This document shows, piece by piece, positions 20,431 to 36,364 of a DNA stretch of 64,000 bases (positions within the stretch are counted from its first letter, which is position 1; every line of letters begins with the position of its first letter). Source of the stretch: Coenobita brevimanus (lineage: Eukaryota; Arthropoda; Malacostraca; Decapoda; Coenobitidae); NCBI GenBank assembly GCA_032717465.1, contig CM064681.1, forward strand, positions 14,342,510 through 14,406,509. The letters run 5' to 3'. The translations under genes and the position numbers were made by a program. A model generated the notes under the pieces. That model saw only the letters and a program-made list of their open reading frames with translations. It was not told where the DNA came from and searched no databases.

Positions 20431-23400
20431 AGGTGGATGGAAAGTTGATGACAGGGAGAGCTAGAGCTCCCGTTTCATTAGCCCTCGGGACTAGTTCCTG
20501 ACCATCCCCCTTTGCTGAACATTTTCAGTGTCTCAGTAACACAGAGTAGGCCAGCATGCTCTCCAGTACAAGTTTCTCTAACTGTCAATACCAAAGTACA
20601 CGCACAGTACACACTACACTTCCTTTTCAAAATTAGAAAAGAAAAATGGCGACCAATAACCGAGCCTAGGAGTCTCCAAGGGGGGGGGGGAACCATAAAT
20701 GACCTCACCATCCGCCCCTCTCCCGGTGCCGACTCAGTGAGCTGCCTGGAACCACTGTCTGACTCACCTCTTCATTTCTGCAACATTCACGGCCTTTCCT
20801 CTAACTTTCGCTCTGTTGAACACCAGCTCTCCTCCTCAAAATCTCACCTTCTTTTCCTAACTGACTCTCAACTGTCTGAGGCTACTTATAGCACACCCTT
20901 TTCTGTATCCTCCTACTTTCTCTATACTCATTTCAAACCCAAAGGTGGCTGTTGTGTATATATACACAACGACTTACCTTGCTCTCGTGTTCCTGAGCTT
21001 GATTCTTCTGAATTCTCTACTCTCTGGCTTCGGCTTTCCTGTCATTCTCTGACTTAATATATCTGTGCTGTTTACTTATCCCCCAGTTCTACTGACTATG
21101 AAACCTTCATCAACTACCTTACTTCTACGATGGAATACATTCTATTTCACCTTTCTCTGAAATCTCCATTCTAGGAGATTTCAATGTTCACCACCACCTT
21201 TTCCTCTCCTCTCCTTTCACTGATCCACCTGGTGAACAAGCCTATATCTTTTCTATCCTTAATGACCTAGAGCAGCTTGTACAGCACCCTACCCATATCT
21301 CAGACCATCTTGGAGAGAGCTCCAACATATTTTACCTCTTCCTTACAACTAATCCTACTGCTTGCACTGTTAATCTCCCCTCTCTGTTGGGCTCCTCTGA
21401 TGACAGATTTATTACCTTAACCTGTCCTATCACTCCGGTACGGTCTATGGACCCTCCAAGGAAACGTTGATTGTGGCCTTCAGGCAGTACTTCCTTGATT
21501 TTCCCTGGAATGATTATTGCTTCCATGGCCGGGAGCCATCTGAGTGTGCCTTGCGCATTATGGAGGTTATTCTCTCGGGCATGGAAGCATACATTCACTT
21601 CTCATAATTATCCTTTGACTAATGCAAGAAAGCCTTGGTTTAATCATGCTTGTACTATACCTCATACCAATTAATCTGACCAGGCATGTATGGCAACACT
21701 GTTCCTGCCGAGATTCTGATTGGCTAGAGGTGTTTGTTCGATTTCGTTGTTGCTAAAACTGATACTCTTTATTATCAGATGTGATACTGAGTTTGTCGAC
21801 AATACGATCGTCAAAAGCAATAAGAAATCCATTTTATACTTATCAACAATGAAATTTTCGTAGGAAGATAGAGATATTGAGTCAACAAAGTCTTATTACA
21901 GTCCAAGTCAATGTCAGCATTCGAACAATTCCTTCAAATCTCTGACACTCCGTAATATAACAGAAAATTAAGGAAACCTGCTTAATCTAAGCGTTTTTAT
22001 AACACACATTTAAATTTTAAGATCAGTCCGCACCCTTAAATTGTGCCACAACTCTGAATATGAAAAGACGAGTTCTGCGGGGAGGAGGTTTGAAAAAATC
22101 GCGAAAAATCAAAGTAGGCTAAAGGAAAACTATTTCATTATATCTCACCTATTATCACAATACGGACTGATCTTAAAAATTTAATGTGTTATGCCAACGC
22201 TTAGATTGAGCAGGTTTTATTAATTTTCTGTTATATTACGGAGTGTCAGAGATTTAAAGGAATTGTTCGAATGCTGACCTTGACTTGGACTGTTATAATA
22301 CTTTGTTGACTCAATATCTCTATCTTCCTACTAAAATTTCATTATTGATAAGTATATAACGGATTTCTTTCTGCTTTTGACGACGTAATGTCGACAAACT
22401 CATTATCACACCTGATAATAAAAAGAGTATCAGTTTTAGTAATGACGAAATCGAACAAACACCTCCAGCCAATCAGAATCTCGGCAGGAACAGTGTTGCC
22501 GTACATGCCTGGCCAGATTAATTGGTATGAGGTATAATGCTATCCACAACAAGGTACCAGAGCCAACCCCCCCCCCGAATCACATCTTTTTTTATGTTTC
22601 TGCCCGGAATTGTGCTAAGTCTGTTCTTTGCTCGGCTAAAAATAATTTAATCTGCACTAAGTACTCTCAACTCTCCAACTTGAATCCTTCCCGCTCCTTC
22701 TGGCACATTGCCAAAAACCTTTCTTAGAACTTTACCTCATCGTCCTTCCCTCTTCTTTTCTACTCTGATGGCTCTGTAGCTATTTCTTCTATTGATAAAG
22801 CAGATCTCTTCACTCAGACTTTCTTCTCCAATTCCACAGACAATTCTGGTGCTGCTCCTCAATGACCTCCCCCCTCTGACTTCCTCATGGCTGACATTAA
22901 AATTTCTTCACCTGATGTATTTTCTGCCATCACTGGCCTTAATATTAACAAGGCATATGGGGCTGATGGAGTCTCTCCTATTGTCCTCAAGCACTGTGCT
23001 GCTATGCTTATACACAGCCTAGGTAAACTCTTTTGCCTTGTCTATCAACTTGTACCTTTCCTTCTTGCTGGAAGTTTGCTCTCCTTCAGCCAGTCCCAAA
23101 AAGGATGACAATTTCCAACCCTCCAACTATCGTCTAGTTGCTTTAATATCCTGTGTCTCAAAAGTTTTTAAGTCAGTTCTTGATAGAAAAATTTTAAAGC
23201 ATCTTTCCTATATCAGCCTTCTTTCTGATTGTCAGTATGGGTTCCGTCAGGGACGCTCCACTGGCGGTCTTCTCACCTACCTGTCAGACTCGTGGTTATC
23301 CTCCTTTCGGGACTTTGGAGAAAGCTTTGCCGTTCCACTTGACATCTCAAAGGCTTTCGACTGAGTCTGGCATAAATCTTTAATTTCCAAACTACCCTCT

Positions 23401-24543
23401 TACGATTTCTACCCTTCTATCTATCCCTTCATCTATAGCTTCTTTTCTAGTCGTTCTATAGCTACTGTTGTAGACGGCCACCGTTCTTCTCCTAGATTTA
23501 TCAACATTAGTGTTCCTCAGGGCTCTTTCCTATCATCAACTCTCTTCCTTTAATTCATCAATGACCTTCTAGGCTGTACAACTAACTCTGTCCACTCATA
23601 TGCTGATAACTCTACCCTTCACCTTTCCATTCGGTTCCCGCAACGTCCATCTCAGCACATACTTCAACAAACAAGGGATGAGGCTATGGCACACCTACTG
23701 TCTAAGAAGGCTCATATGTCTGACTGGGATAAAAATAATTTTGTTCTTTTTAATGCATCAAAGACTCAGTTCTTACTCCCATCATCCTGACAAAATCTTC
23801 CACAGGAGTACAAACTAATGTTTAATATCCAGCTCAATTTTGCATCATCCTTAAACATGCACGGGTTTCATTTACTTGGGACTTATCTTGTAAAGATCAT
23901 ATTACATTTCTTGTAAAATATACTTTCAAGAGATTAGGTGTGCCAAGTCGACTCCATACCTTCTTTACCCCTTCACAGTTGTTGACTCTATACAGGGGTT
24001 TTATTCGCCCCTGTGTAGAGTATGACTCTCAAGTGAGGGGAGGTTCCCCACATAAAGCTCTTCTCAATAGGGTGAAGTCAAAGGCTTTTCGTCCCATGAA
24101 GTCTCCTCCTCTTAGTGGCTCCCTTCAACCTCTGTCTCTTCACCGCACTGTTGCATCTTTATCTTTTTTTTATCACTACTTCAATGGTCACTGCTCCTCT
24201 GAACTGTCTACTTGCATACCTCCACCACTACGACGGGTGTGTAGCACCTGTCTAGCAACAAATTGTCATCCCTTTTCTTTCCAGCTCTCTAATGCAAGAG
24301 TTAACTGTTACTCTCAGTCCTTCATTTATGCAACAGTTCAACTCTGAAACTGTCTCACTCTGCCCCTATATCCTGCTTCCTATGATCTCCAGTCTTTTAA
24401 ACACAGTGTGTCCAGGCATCTCAAAATGACTGGATCTTGAATTTGGCTCTCTCTTGTATTGCTTATGTTCTTTTCTTGGAAGGAACCATTTGCGGGCTCC
24501 TACGTTTGGTTCCTTCTTCCTAGCATAAAAAAAAAAAAAAAAG
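20431..24543 (+). mobile_element. LINE-C copy C3, full length but decayed
   Basis: 5' end AGGTGGATGG at 20431, 3' end AGCATAAAA...A at 24543. It carries a foldback MITE (21658-22534). Endonuclease motifs: LHFCNIHGLSSN (20780), FLTDSQLSE, and [10 protein letters not shown] in another frame (21168). RT: ISCVSKVFKSVLDRKIL, QYGFRQGRSTGGLL, LDISKAFD followed by a TGA (motif A), FINISVPQGS (motif B, Gly to Val context), and HSYADNSTLHL (motif C with Asn in place of the second Asp, 23600). Many stops and frameshifts; dead. It retains the 30 nt missing from C2. Confidence 0.88.
21658..22534. mobile_element. 877 bp foldback MITE, Tc1/mariner-like, TA target
   Basis: Arms 21658-22032 and 22159-22534 are reverse complements (about 90%) around a 126 bp loop. 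Outer ends read TACCTCATACC and GGTATGAGGTA. It interrupts LINE-C at a position intact in C2 and C4: GCTTGTTCTAATG in C4 (37141-37153) becomes GCTTGTACTA before, and TAATGC after, the insert, giving a TA duplication (21656-21657 and 22535-22536). No coding region. TA duplication suggests Tc1/mariner-type mobilisation; the parent transposon is not in this window. Confidence 0.88.
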
Positions 24544-24760
24544 TCATGAGCTGGTTGCTATGCCTCAATGCCAGTTTTTGCTTGAAACTGCTGGTTGCAC
24601 CTTGATTCGGTGAAGGATGTTGCATAATTTCACCGGATATGGCTTCATTAGGGCTGAGCCAGCAGCGATGGATATTGCATTGGGCCGCATAATGCGATGA
24701 CGGATAACTGACAGTTCACAGTTATATGCATTTCTGTATACAACAGTACACATGTATGTG

Positions 24761-24766
<6 letters not shown>
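24544..24766. other. No gene seen
   Basis: Mixed-composition spacer between the C3 A-tail and a CT-rich microsatellite. No repeat partner is seen in this window. Confidence 0.45.
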
Positions 24767-24817
<51 letters not shown>

Positions 24818-24870
24818 ATATATGTATATTTAAGTAAATCTATCTATCTATCTATCTATCTATCTATTTA
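24767..24870. repeat. (CT)n and (CTAT)n microsatellites
   Basis: CT run 24767-24818 and CTAT run about 24838-24868. The CTAT run, read on the minus strand as (GATA)n, directly follows the 3' end of CR1-like copy B and is probably its tail. Confidence 0.93.
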
Positions 24871-26345
<1,475 letters not shown>

Positions 26346-26357
26346 AACGTACGTTTA

Positions 26358-26515
26358 TGTGAAGCTAAAGAACGTGGTGAATGTTTTTGGCGTATCCAAT
26401 AGAGCCAGGATCCCGGGGGCTTGAATGATGAATGACTGGAAGCGTGGCCCATTGGACTAGGCAAATTTGGGCTGTCTGGACATTGCTACTCCTCACCCTG
26501 CCCTTTGGTGGGAAC
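26358..26515 (+). mobile_element. RTE-F 3' UTR fragment
   Basis: Direct match to 9698-9848 (GGCTTGAATGATGAATGA, GTCTGGACATTGCTACTCC). It ends where the RTE-F tail begins. The stretch 26516-26767 after it has no recognisable gene. Confidence 0.8.
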
Positions 26516-26767
26516 ACGGGCGCACCCAAAAATTGAGTAGGGGGAGGTTTCCAATTTACTGACAAGTCCTTTTGAACAGAGCAAACCGATACAGCTGTGG
26601 GATCCAGGGGGAGGGGTAGTGTATGCCCCGCAGGATTTTTTTTTTCTAAGTCTAACCAGTAATTGATGAATATATTGCTGCACTAAAATAATTCAATTAA
26701 TGTATTGTTTTGTTTTAACGCTCTTGCAATTTTATTAAATGCACATCATAACATAACGCACATCGTA

Positions 26768-28142
26768 TCATAACAATAAACAGACATCATACACGTACAC
26801 ATACACAAACAACGAATTCACTGTGTGTGGATAATACTGTATTAAATGTATAACAATCGTTGAGAATGTTAATAATGGGATAAGGAGAGTAACACTGAAG
26901 TTTAAACCTCTTTGTTTTTCAGCGAGTATATATGAAAGTTTCATCCTTCTTGGATTTCTCTTTACGAATGTGTCAGCTACCTGGTTGATATACCCAATTA
27001 TTTTCAGCGTGTATTTTGAAAGTTTCATCCTTCTTGGACTTCTCTGTGCGAATGTGTCAGTTACCTGGTTGATATCCACAGGTATATCTCGGTGTATGTG
27101 CAGTAACGTTAGGCCTGTCTGTCTTTCACTCCCCATTGTTGATCTCAGTGTTGATTTTATACGTTTCAGTCCACTGAAAAGTCTTTCTGCAGAGTCGTTA
27201 CTGGCAGAGTGCACAGGATAATGAGCAGAGTCCTCACGTTGGGAACATGACACTTGGTGTCTGTGAAAGGGTGGTGGTCAGTGTAGTTGGAAGACTGGTG
27301 AGGCCTTGTTCGTTGGCTTTATTTTCCCACTTGACACATCAGGTGTGTACCTCACTGTTGATGCTGCCAGGGGGATGGCAAGTCTTCCCGGTAACAGTTA
27401 ACCAGCTCCTGTTTCTCCTGTTTCCCTTTGGTGGTGTCACAGTTACCCAGATGGATGGGATGATGCTGAGTCCCTGGAATGCTTTTTGATGCAGGTAAGC
27501 GAACCTCATCTCCAGCTGACTCAGTAGGTGATCATCAAGTGGAATGGCCAGAGTTCTCTTGTAGTAATCAGCTGGTCCATCGGCTGACATGTTGTCTCGG
27601 TGTTGTTGACGTTTGCAACGTCTGGGCCTGGAAGGTGTGACACCTACAGACTAGACCTCTGTTCTACCTGACGAAACAATTCAAGGTAGTGATCATCCAT
27701 GTTGTTTCGGACGTCTTGTAGTACTGCTTTGAGGTAGTTTACTTCCCTGCTGGACTCAGCTACGTCTTTAGCCTCTGCCTGAAGGCAAGTGGTTACACTT
27801 CTCAAGTACCCTAGGGCACTGTTGGTGATCACCAGAGACACAGTGAAGTCTGTGCTGGTTATGGCGAGCAGCAGAGTCTGGGCATCAATCATTGAGGCTG
27901 GAGACCAGATGGCAGGACCAACCTCTACAACCTACTCCAAGCAGGCCACCACTGTTGTATGTAACTCCATGAAGGTTTCTACGGCATCTAGGCGTTCCAC
28001 AGAACGTGGACGGCACAGGATTTTCAGTTTTTGCTTTCTTGACTCAGGCTGAGTCTCTAACACAGCTGCTTCAAAAGCATATGCACGTTTAGGATGTCCT
28101 TCCATAAAGGTTGAGGAGCGTTTCTGGGCAACCAGGAAATCC
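26768..28142 (-). pseudogene. hAT-superfamily transposase, C-terminal two-thirds, broken
   Basis: Minus strand, right to left: STFMEGHPKRAYAFEAAVLE (28115), LCRPRSVERLDAVETFMELH (28015), an in-frame TAG near 27945, VGPAIWSPASMIDAQTLLL, NSALGYLRSVTTCLQAEAKD (27815), VNYLKAVLQDVRNNMDDHY, a frameshift near 27645, ADYYKRTLAIPLDDHLLSQL (27570), FQGLSIIPSIW, a frame break near 27340, LLIILCTLPVT, another near 27200, and SAERLFSGLKRIKSTLRSTM with LTLLHIHRDI (27180-27090). This last part is the hAT C-terminal dimerisation region. The final NQVTDTFAQRSPRRMKL block is tandemly duplicated (27007-27075 and 26921-26991). Terminal inverted repeats are not found. Confidence 0.82.
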
Positions 28143-28210
28143 CCCTGGGTGCCCCCCTGGGTGGGAAAGGAGGTCCGGATGATGATATATATATATATAT
28201 ATATATATAT
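28143..28210 (+). mobile_element. RTE-F 3' terminus with (TA)n
   Basis: GGTGGGAAAGGAGGTCCGG and GATGATGATATA match the last 45 bp of RTE-F at 9850-9890, followed by a short TA tail. It is a tail-only or extremely 5'-truncated copy. Confidence 0.6.
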
Positions 28211-28251
28211 GGAATTAAATCACTTGATAACATGTGATTCATAGATATACT

Positions 28252-31715
<3,464 letters not shown>

Positions 31716-32328
31716 GAACGAAGGCCTCCCCCAAAGTTCTCAACGATTTCCTTGACTGTGCCAATCTCTGCCATGTTTTCCCTGCAAACTTTTCTATCTC
31801 ATCTCTCCACCTCCTGTTTCTCCATTTTCTGCTATGCCTACTGTCTCCTGGGGTTCAGTCAGTCAGCCTCATGCTCCATCGGCTATCCCTTATTTTTGTT
31901 ACATGATCTGGCACCTCCATTTGAGTTCTTTTATAACTTCTGGAATGTCTTTGACTTTAGTTTGCTCTCTCATGCAAGTTTATGTTTTCCTGTCTCTAAA
32001 AGATATACCGAACACTGACTTTCCATTGCCCTTTGCGATCGGATTAGTTGATTTTCCATCGATTTTATCAGTTTCGAGGCCTCACAGCTGTGCACCATAG
32101 CTGGAATTATACATTCGTTATGTACTTTACGTTTCATACATGTTGGCAAGCTACTTTTCAGCATGTCTATGTTTACTGAAAGCTTTCTAACCGATTGTAG
32201 TGCTTCTTTTTATTTTGCCATCATGGTCTTTCATAAATTTTACTACTTGCAACAAGCAATCCTACTCCTCGACTTCTAGAATTTCTTCGCTTATTCTGAT
32301 GATGCTCTTTGGTGTTTGTGGATTAAAC
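31716..32328 (-). mobile_element. RTE-D second copy, 3' part, head-to-tail with main copy
   Basis: Minus strand: KRKVHNECIIPAMVHSCEAS, KSMENQLIRSQRAMESQCS (RT C-terminal region), then a region equivalent to HVARVRDNRW, and a 3' end GTCAAGGAAATCGTTGAGAA that matches the 3' end of the main copy (28545-28570). Directly downstream is the 5' start of the main copy: a head-to-tail tandem. Confidence 0.8.
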
Positions 32329-32367
32329 TCGGGTTCATCTATAGCCCTTTACCGGAGTAAAACTAAT

Positions 32368-33280
32368 GTTTAATCCACAAATACCTAAGAGTGTCATCAG
32401 AATAAGCGAAGAAATTCTAGAAATCGAGGAGAAGGATTACTTGGTGCAAATACTAAAATTTATGAAAGACCATGATGGCAAAATAAAAAGAAGCACTACA
32501 TTTGTTTGAAAAGCTTTCAGTAAACATAGACATGCTGGAATGTAGCTTGACAACATGTATGAAACGAAAAGTACATAACAAATGTATAATTCCAGCTAAG
32601 GCACATGGCTGTGAGACCTGGAAACTGATAAAATCGATGGAAAATCAACTAATCCGTTCGCAAAGGGCAATGGAAAGTCAGTGTTCGGAATATCTTTTAG
32701 AGACAGGAAAACATAAACTTGCATGAGAGAGCAGACTAAAGTCAAAGACATTCCAGAAGTTATAAAAGAACACAAATGGAGGTGCCAGGTCATGTAACAA
32801 AAATAAGGGATAGCCGATGGAGCATGAGGCTGACTGACTGAACCCCAGGAGACAGTAGGCATAGCAGAAAATGGACAAGCAGGAGGTGGAGAGATTAGAT
32901 AGAGAAGTTTGCAGGGAAAACTTGGCAGAGATTGGCACAGTCAATGTATTCGTTGAGAATTTTTGGGGAGGCCTTCATTTGAAAGTGAGTAGGCACTGTG
33001 TTGGCAAGTTAAAGACTAGGATATTAAACAAACTGAAATCCATGATGATCTATGCATACAATGTAAGAACCCTTGCAGAAGATTACAAACTTGATAACTT
33101 AATGACTGAACGGGAAAACATTAGTTGGAATATTGTAGGTCTGAATGTGACCCACCGAAAAGAAAAAGTAATTCAGCTCTCTGACAGCAACCACTAATTT
33201 TACTACAGAGGAATGCAAAATGAAAGAGCTAGTGGTGCAAGATTTCTAATTAACAGAAATCTTGCAGACAACAGTGTTAA
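32368..33280 (+). mobile_element. RTE-D tandem, palindrome right arm part 1
   Basis: Plus-strand copy of 31415-32328: MKRKVHNKCIIPAKAHGCET (32560), QLIRSQRAMESQCSEYLLE, the tandem junction near 32990, then MIYAYNVRTLAEDYKLDNL (33045) and NVTHRKEKVIQLSDS. Interrupted at 33277-33280 (TTAA) by a piggyBac-like MITE. Confidence 0.88.
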
Positions 33281-33908
33281 TCCGTCGCATCCCAACCGAT
33301 ATTTCACCACTCACCCCGTTCCCCAACCCTGGCAGAGTTTCAAAAAGTTTTTTTTTTTTGCTAAAACCTCTGCCTTTTATTAGAAACATTGGAAAATGCC
33401 CATAAAAGTCCTCAGCTAAGCTTATAATTGCATTATCCAGGTGTCCCTCTGAATACCTGGTACCGTCTTCTGTGGGCTGTGCTCCAGAGAAAACACTTTC
33501 TATGGGAGGAGTAACTATTCCAAACCACTTATAAAAGGTTAGATATTTATTTTATTTGGTACGAATTTATATGTAATACAAGAGTATATTGGTTTTCAGA
33601 CAATAATATAGGCGATATAAGCGTTGTTTCACTCACCAAACACATCAACATACCTCACCTTCCTTTATGATGTTACCGCCCCGTCACTTCCGCTTGTTTC
33701 TTCCTCTGGCTTCTTTCTTCCTTTGTCCTCCACCTCGGGAATAACTTTCACCTTGAACTGCGTCATTGGAGAGACCTTGGCACAACATATCTTTACTAGC
33801 CAGGTCAGTGCTAACAGGTGAGTTGCCGAGAAAATGGCGTACGGGGGGGGGGGGTGAGAGGGGTCAGGAGGGGCCAGGCAGTATCCCTGCCTGACGAGGG
33901 GTAGAAGG

Positions 33909-33920
33909 TCTCCCACATAT
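33909..33920 (-). repeat. 12 bp target duplication of B2 (left)
   Basis: TCTCCCACATAT, repeated exactly at 35599-35610 on the other side of B2. Confidence 0.88.
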
Positions 33921-35598
33921 CTATCTATCTATCTATTGCCAGACGCCTCAATCCCGTTTGGGGTGGCCACAAACAAATCGCACCCAAGTCGGCCTGTCCC
34001 TCGCCATTTCACTGCCCTGTTCCCAACTCACACCTCCCTCTCACATATATCTCTCCACCCCATCTCTCCATCTCATCCTCGGCCTCCCCCTCCATCTTCC
34101 CCCCTCCACCTCACTCACATACTCTCTCTTCGTCAGTCTTTCACCCTCCATCCTCTCCAAATGGCCAAACCACCTCAGTATGTTTCTCATAACGCTTCCT
34201 ATCACATCCACATCCACACCACAACGCTCCTTTATATCCTCATTTGTCAGCCTGTCTCTCCATGTGGCTTCACAGGCTCCTCTTAAATAACTCATTTCCA
34301 CTGCGCTCACTCTTGACTTGTGTCCATCCAACAACGTCCAAGCTTCACTTCCATACGTTAGAGTTGGTATCACAATACTGTCATGTAGTAACTTTTTCAC
34401 TTCCATGCTCACTTCCCTGTTTCTCATCACTGCTTTCAAAGAACCAGCAACCTTTCTTCCCTGCTGTACCCTTTCAAGCACTTCACCCTCCAAACCTCCA
34501 TCCTTACTCATCACACTACCCAAGTAATTAAACGTACTCACATTTACCAATTCCTCACCATCCAGTCTCGCTGTACATTCACTGACTTCACCTCTCTCAA
34601 AGACCATTACTTTACTCTTCCCTACATTCACCTTTAGATTCCGTTTCTTACACACTCTCCCAAACTCATCCACAAAGCCTTGCAGCTCCCCTTCGTCTCC
34701 ACTCAACAACACAGTATCATCTGCAAACAACAGTGCAGGAAGTTTCCAAACACTATCCTCTCTCACCAGGGCCACTGCAACATCCACTACGCTACCTTGT
34801 ACCTCTTTTATTACCCCATCCATGTACAGATTGAACAACCATGGAGACATGACACATTCCTGTTTCAACCCAACTTTCAAAGAGAAAAATTCACTTAGTT
34901 CACCATCCACACGCACTGCAGCCTTTGCATCATCGTACATACTTTTCACAACATTCAACAACTTCCCATCTACTCCATATATTCTGAACACTTTCCACAA
35001 TCCTTGTCTATCCACCCTGTCATATGCTTTCTCCAAATCCATAAAAGCCGCATACAACTTCTTTCCCTTCTCTAGAAACTTTTCCACTAAAGATCTAAGA
35101 ATGTATATCTGATCTACACAACCTCTTTGCTTCCTAAAGCCTCCCTGTTCTTCTCCAACTAATTTCTCTGTTCTTTCTCTAACTCTGTCAATAAGTATCC
35201 TACCATACACTTTTCCTATTATATTAAGAAGACAAATGTCCCTATGATTACCACACACTTCTTTTTCCCCTTTTCCTTTGTACAAGGGAATAATTATACC
35301 TGACTTCCAATCCTCCGGGACTTTACCTTCCTCCCAGGCCAATCTGCACATCTTCCACATCCATTCTCCTATTATCTCTCCCCCATGCTTCAGCATTTCA
35401 CCATACACTTCATCAATTCCTGGGGCTTTCCCTGATTTAACTTTCTTCATTGCTTCCAAAACTTCTATCCTACTGATTTCTTCCTATCTTCTCACCTCCC
35501 TCCTTCTCCCAGCCATTCCCCAGCCACTTATACTCACATTACTTCCATCCTCTATGTACAACAATTCCTTAAAGTGTTCTCTCCATCTGCTCACTTTT
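33921..35598 (-). mobile_element. RTE-B copy B2, 5'-truncated
   Basis: Minus strand from the linker (VSRWREHFKELL equivalent) to the 3' end, with a (GATA)n tail (CTAT run at 33921-33937). It inserted into the piggyBac-like MITE with a 12 bp target duplication. Confidence 0.92.
34041..35459 (-). CDS. B2 reverse transcriptase, 472 codons
   Basis: Open minus-strand frame. Motifs: SGKAPGIDEVYGEML, IIIPLYKGKGEKEVCGN, EEQGGFRKQRGCVDQIY, AFMDLEKAYDRVDRQGLWK (A), VGLKQECVMSPWLFNLYMDG (B, Glu replacing the usual Gly after Gln), LLFADDTVLLSG (C), LKVNVGKSKVMVF (D), FNYLGSVMSKDGG, and C-terminal ILRWFGHLERMEGERL and GRPRMRWRDGVERYM. The first Met is internal to the original protein; the endonuclease is absent through 5' truncation, so the copy cannot mobilise itself. 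Confidence 0.88.
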   Translation of the reverse strand: MEAMKKVKSGKAPGIDEVYGEMLKHGGEIIGEWMWKMCRLAWEEGKVPEDWKSGIIIPLYKGKGEKEVCGNHRDICLLNIIGKVYGRILIDRVRERTEKLVGEEQGGFRKQRGCVDQIYILRSLVEKFLEKGKKLYAAFMDLEKAYDRVDRQGLWKVFRIYGVDGKLLNVVKSMYDDAKAAVRVDGELSEFFSLKVGLKQECVMSPWLFNLYMDGVIKEVQGSVVDVAVALVREDSVWKLPALLFADDTVLLSGDEGELQGFVDEFGRVCKKRNLKVNVGKSKVMVFERGEVSECTARLDGEELVNVSTFNYLGSVMSKDGGLEGEVLERVQQGRKVAGSLKAVMRNREVSMEVKKLLHDSIVIPTLTYGSEAWTLLDGHKSRVSAVEMSYLRGACEATWRDRLTNEDIKERCGVDVDVIGSVMRNILRWFGHLERMEGERLTKREYVSEVEGGRWRGRPRMRWRDGVERYM

Positions 35599-35751
35599 TC
35601 TCCCACATATGCCTACCAAAAATAATCCAGGAAACTTGAAAAATGTGCAAATGACGACCTCTCAATTGCAAAACCTACGGATATGTCATCGGGTGTCACC
35701 GTGACAAAACATAGGAACGTATCCATATGTTTTTGGGACGCCTCAGGTTAA

Positions 35752-36301
35752 ATTCAGCAGTGTGTCTGACAGAGTAGCATGGGTTGTAATTAGACTATGA
35801 AAAAAAATATACCCTGAAAGTAATACAAGTATATGCACCAACTTCTCAAAGCCCAGAAACATTCTATGACAACATCTCCCAGATTGTTGAAGAAAAAAAG
35901 ACCACACATACTATGCTCATTGGAGACTTCAATGCAAATGTTGGATTATCCAAAAATGGAGAAGCATGTATGAGAAAATCTGGAGTGGGAGAAAGGAATT
36001 AATGAGGAGACATGGTGGTAAATTTTGCTGAAATGTGTAACATAAGAATAATGAACACATTCTTTCACAAAAGAACAGGGAGAAAGCGAACCTGGAGAAG
36101 CCCAAATGGAGAAACAAAGAATGAAATCGACTTAAGTATAGCAAATAAGAATAACATGATCACAGATGTCACAGTTATCAACTAAGTAAATATAGGAAGT
36201 GACCAGAGAACGGTTGGCTGCACAGCCAGATTCAATTTCAGAAATGAAATGATTAAAGACAAAAAGATATGCCTAATAAAAGTACACACAAAAAAAGAAA
36301 C
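35752..36301 (+). mobile_element. RTE-D, palindrome right arm part 2
   Basis: Continues the endonuclease after the MITE: VIQVYAPTSQSPETFY (35822), MLIGDFNANVG (35910), a stop near 36000, and NEIDLSIANKNN. It ends at the CTCT target of LTR2 (36302-36305). Confidence 0.87.
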
Positions 36302-36305
36302 CTCT

Positions 36306-36364
36306 TGTAACCAGACTATATTATCGTGACCACTGTATTTTAGTAGTCACAATAATATAGTCTG
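36306..36364 (+). repeat. LTR2 5' LTR, first part
   Basis: Begins TGTAACCAGACTATATTATC and matches the 3' LTR start (61300) for about 40 bp. The first 59 bp can fold into a 19-20 bp stem, as CCAGACTATATTAT is followed by its complement ending ATATAGTCTGG. Interrupted by C4. Confidence 0.82.

Larger units (their letters stand above)
33281..35747. mobile_element. piggyBac-like MITE copy a (TTAA target), split by B2
   Basis: Flanked by TTAA at 33277-33280 and 35748-35751. The uninterrupted paralogue (31405-31420) has a single TTAA at this point. Ends read TCCGTCGCATCCCAACC and, inverted, CCTGAGGCGTCCCAAA. Without B2 it is about 790 bp and matches 37778-38657 over much of its length (GCTAAAACCTC, TCTATGGGAGG, AATATAGGC). 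No coding region is recognised. Confidence 0.85.

Noticed and set aside
24837..24870. CRISPR-like array from short tandem repeats
   Set aside because: Simple CTAT microsatellite in a eukaryotic genome, no spacers; the same applies to the LTR minisatellites.
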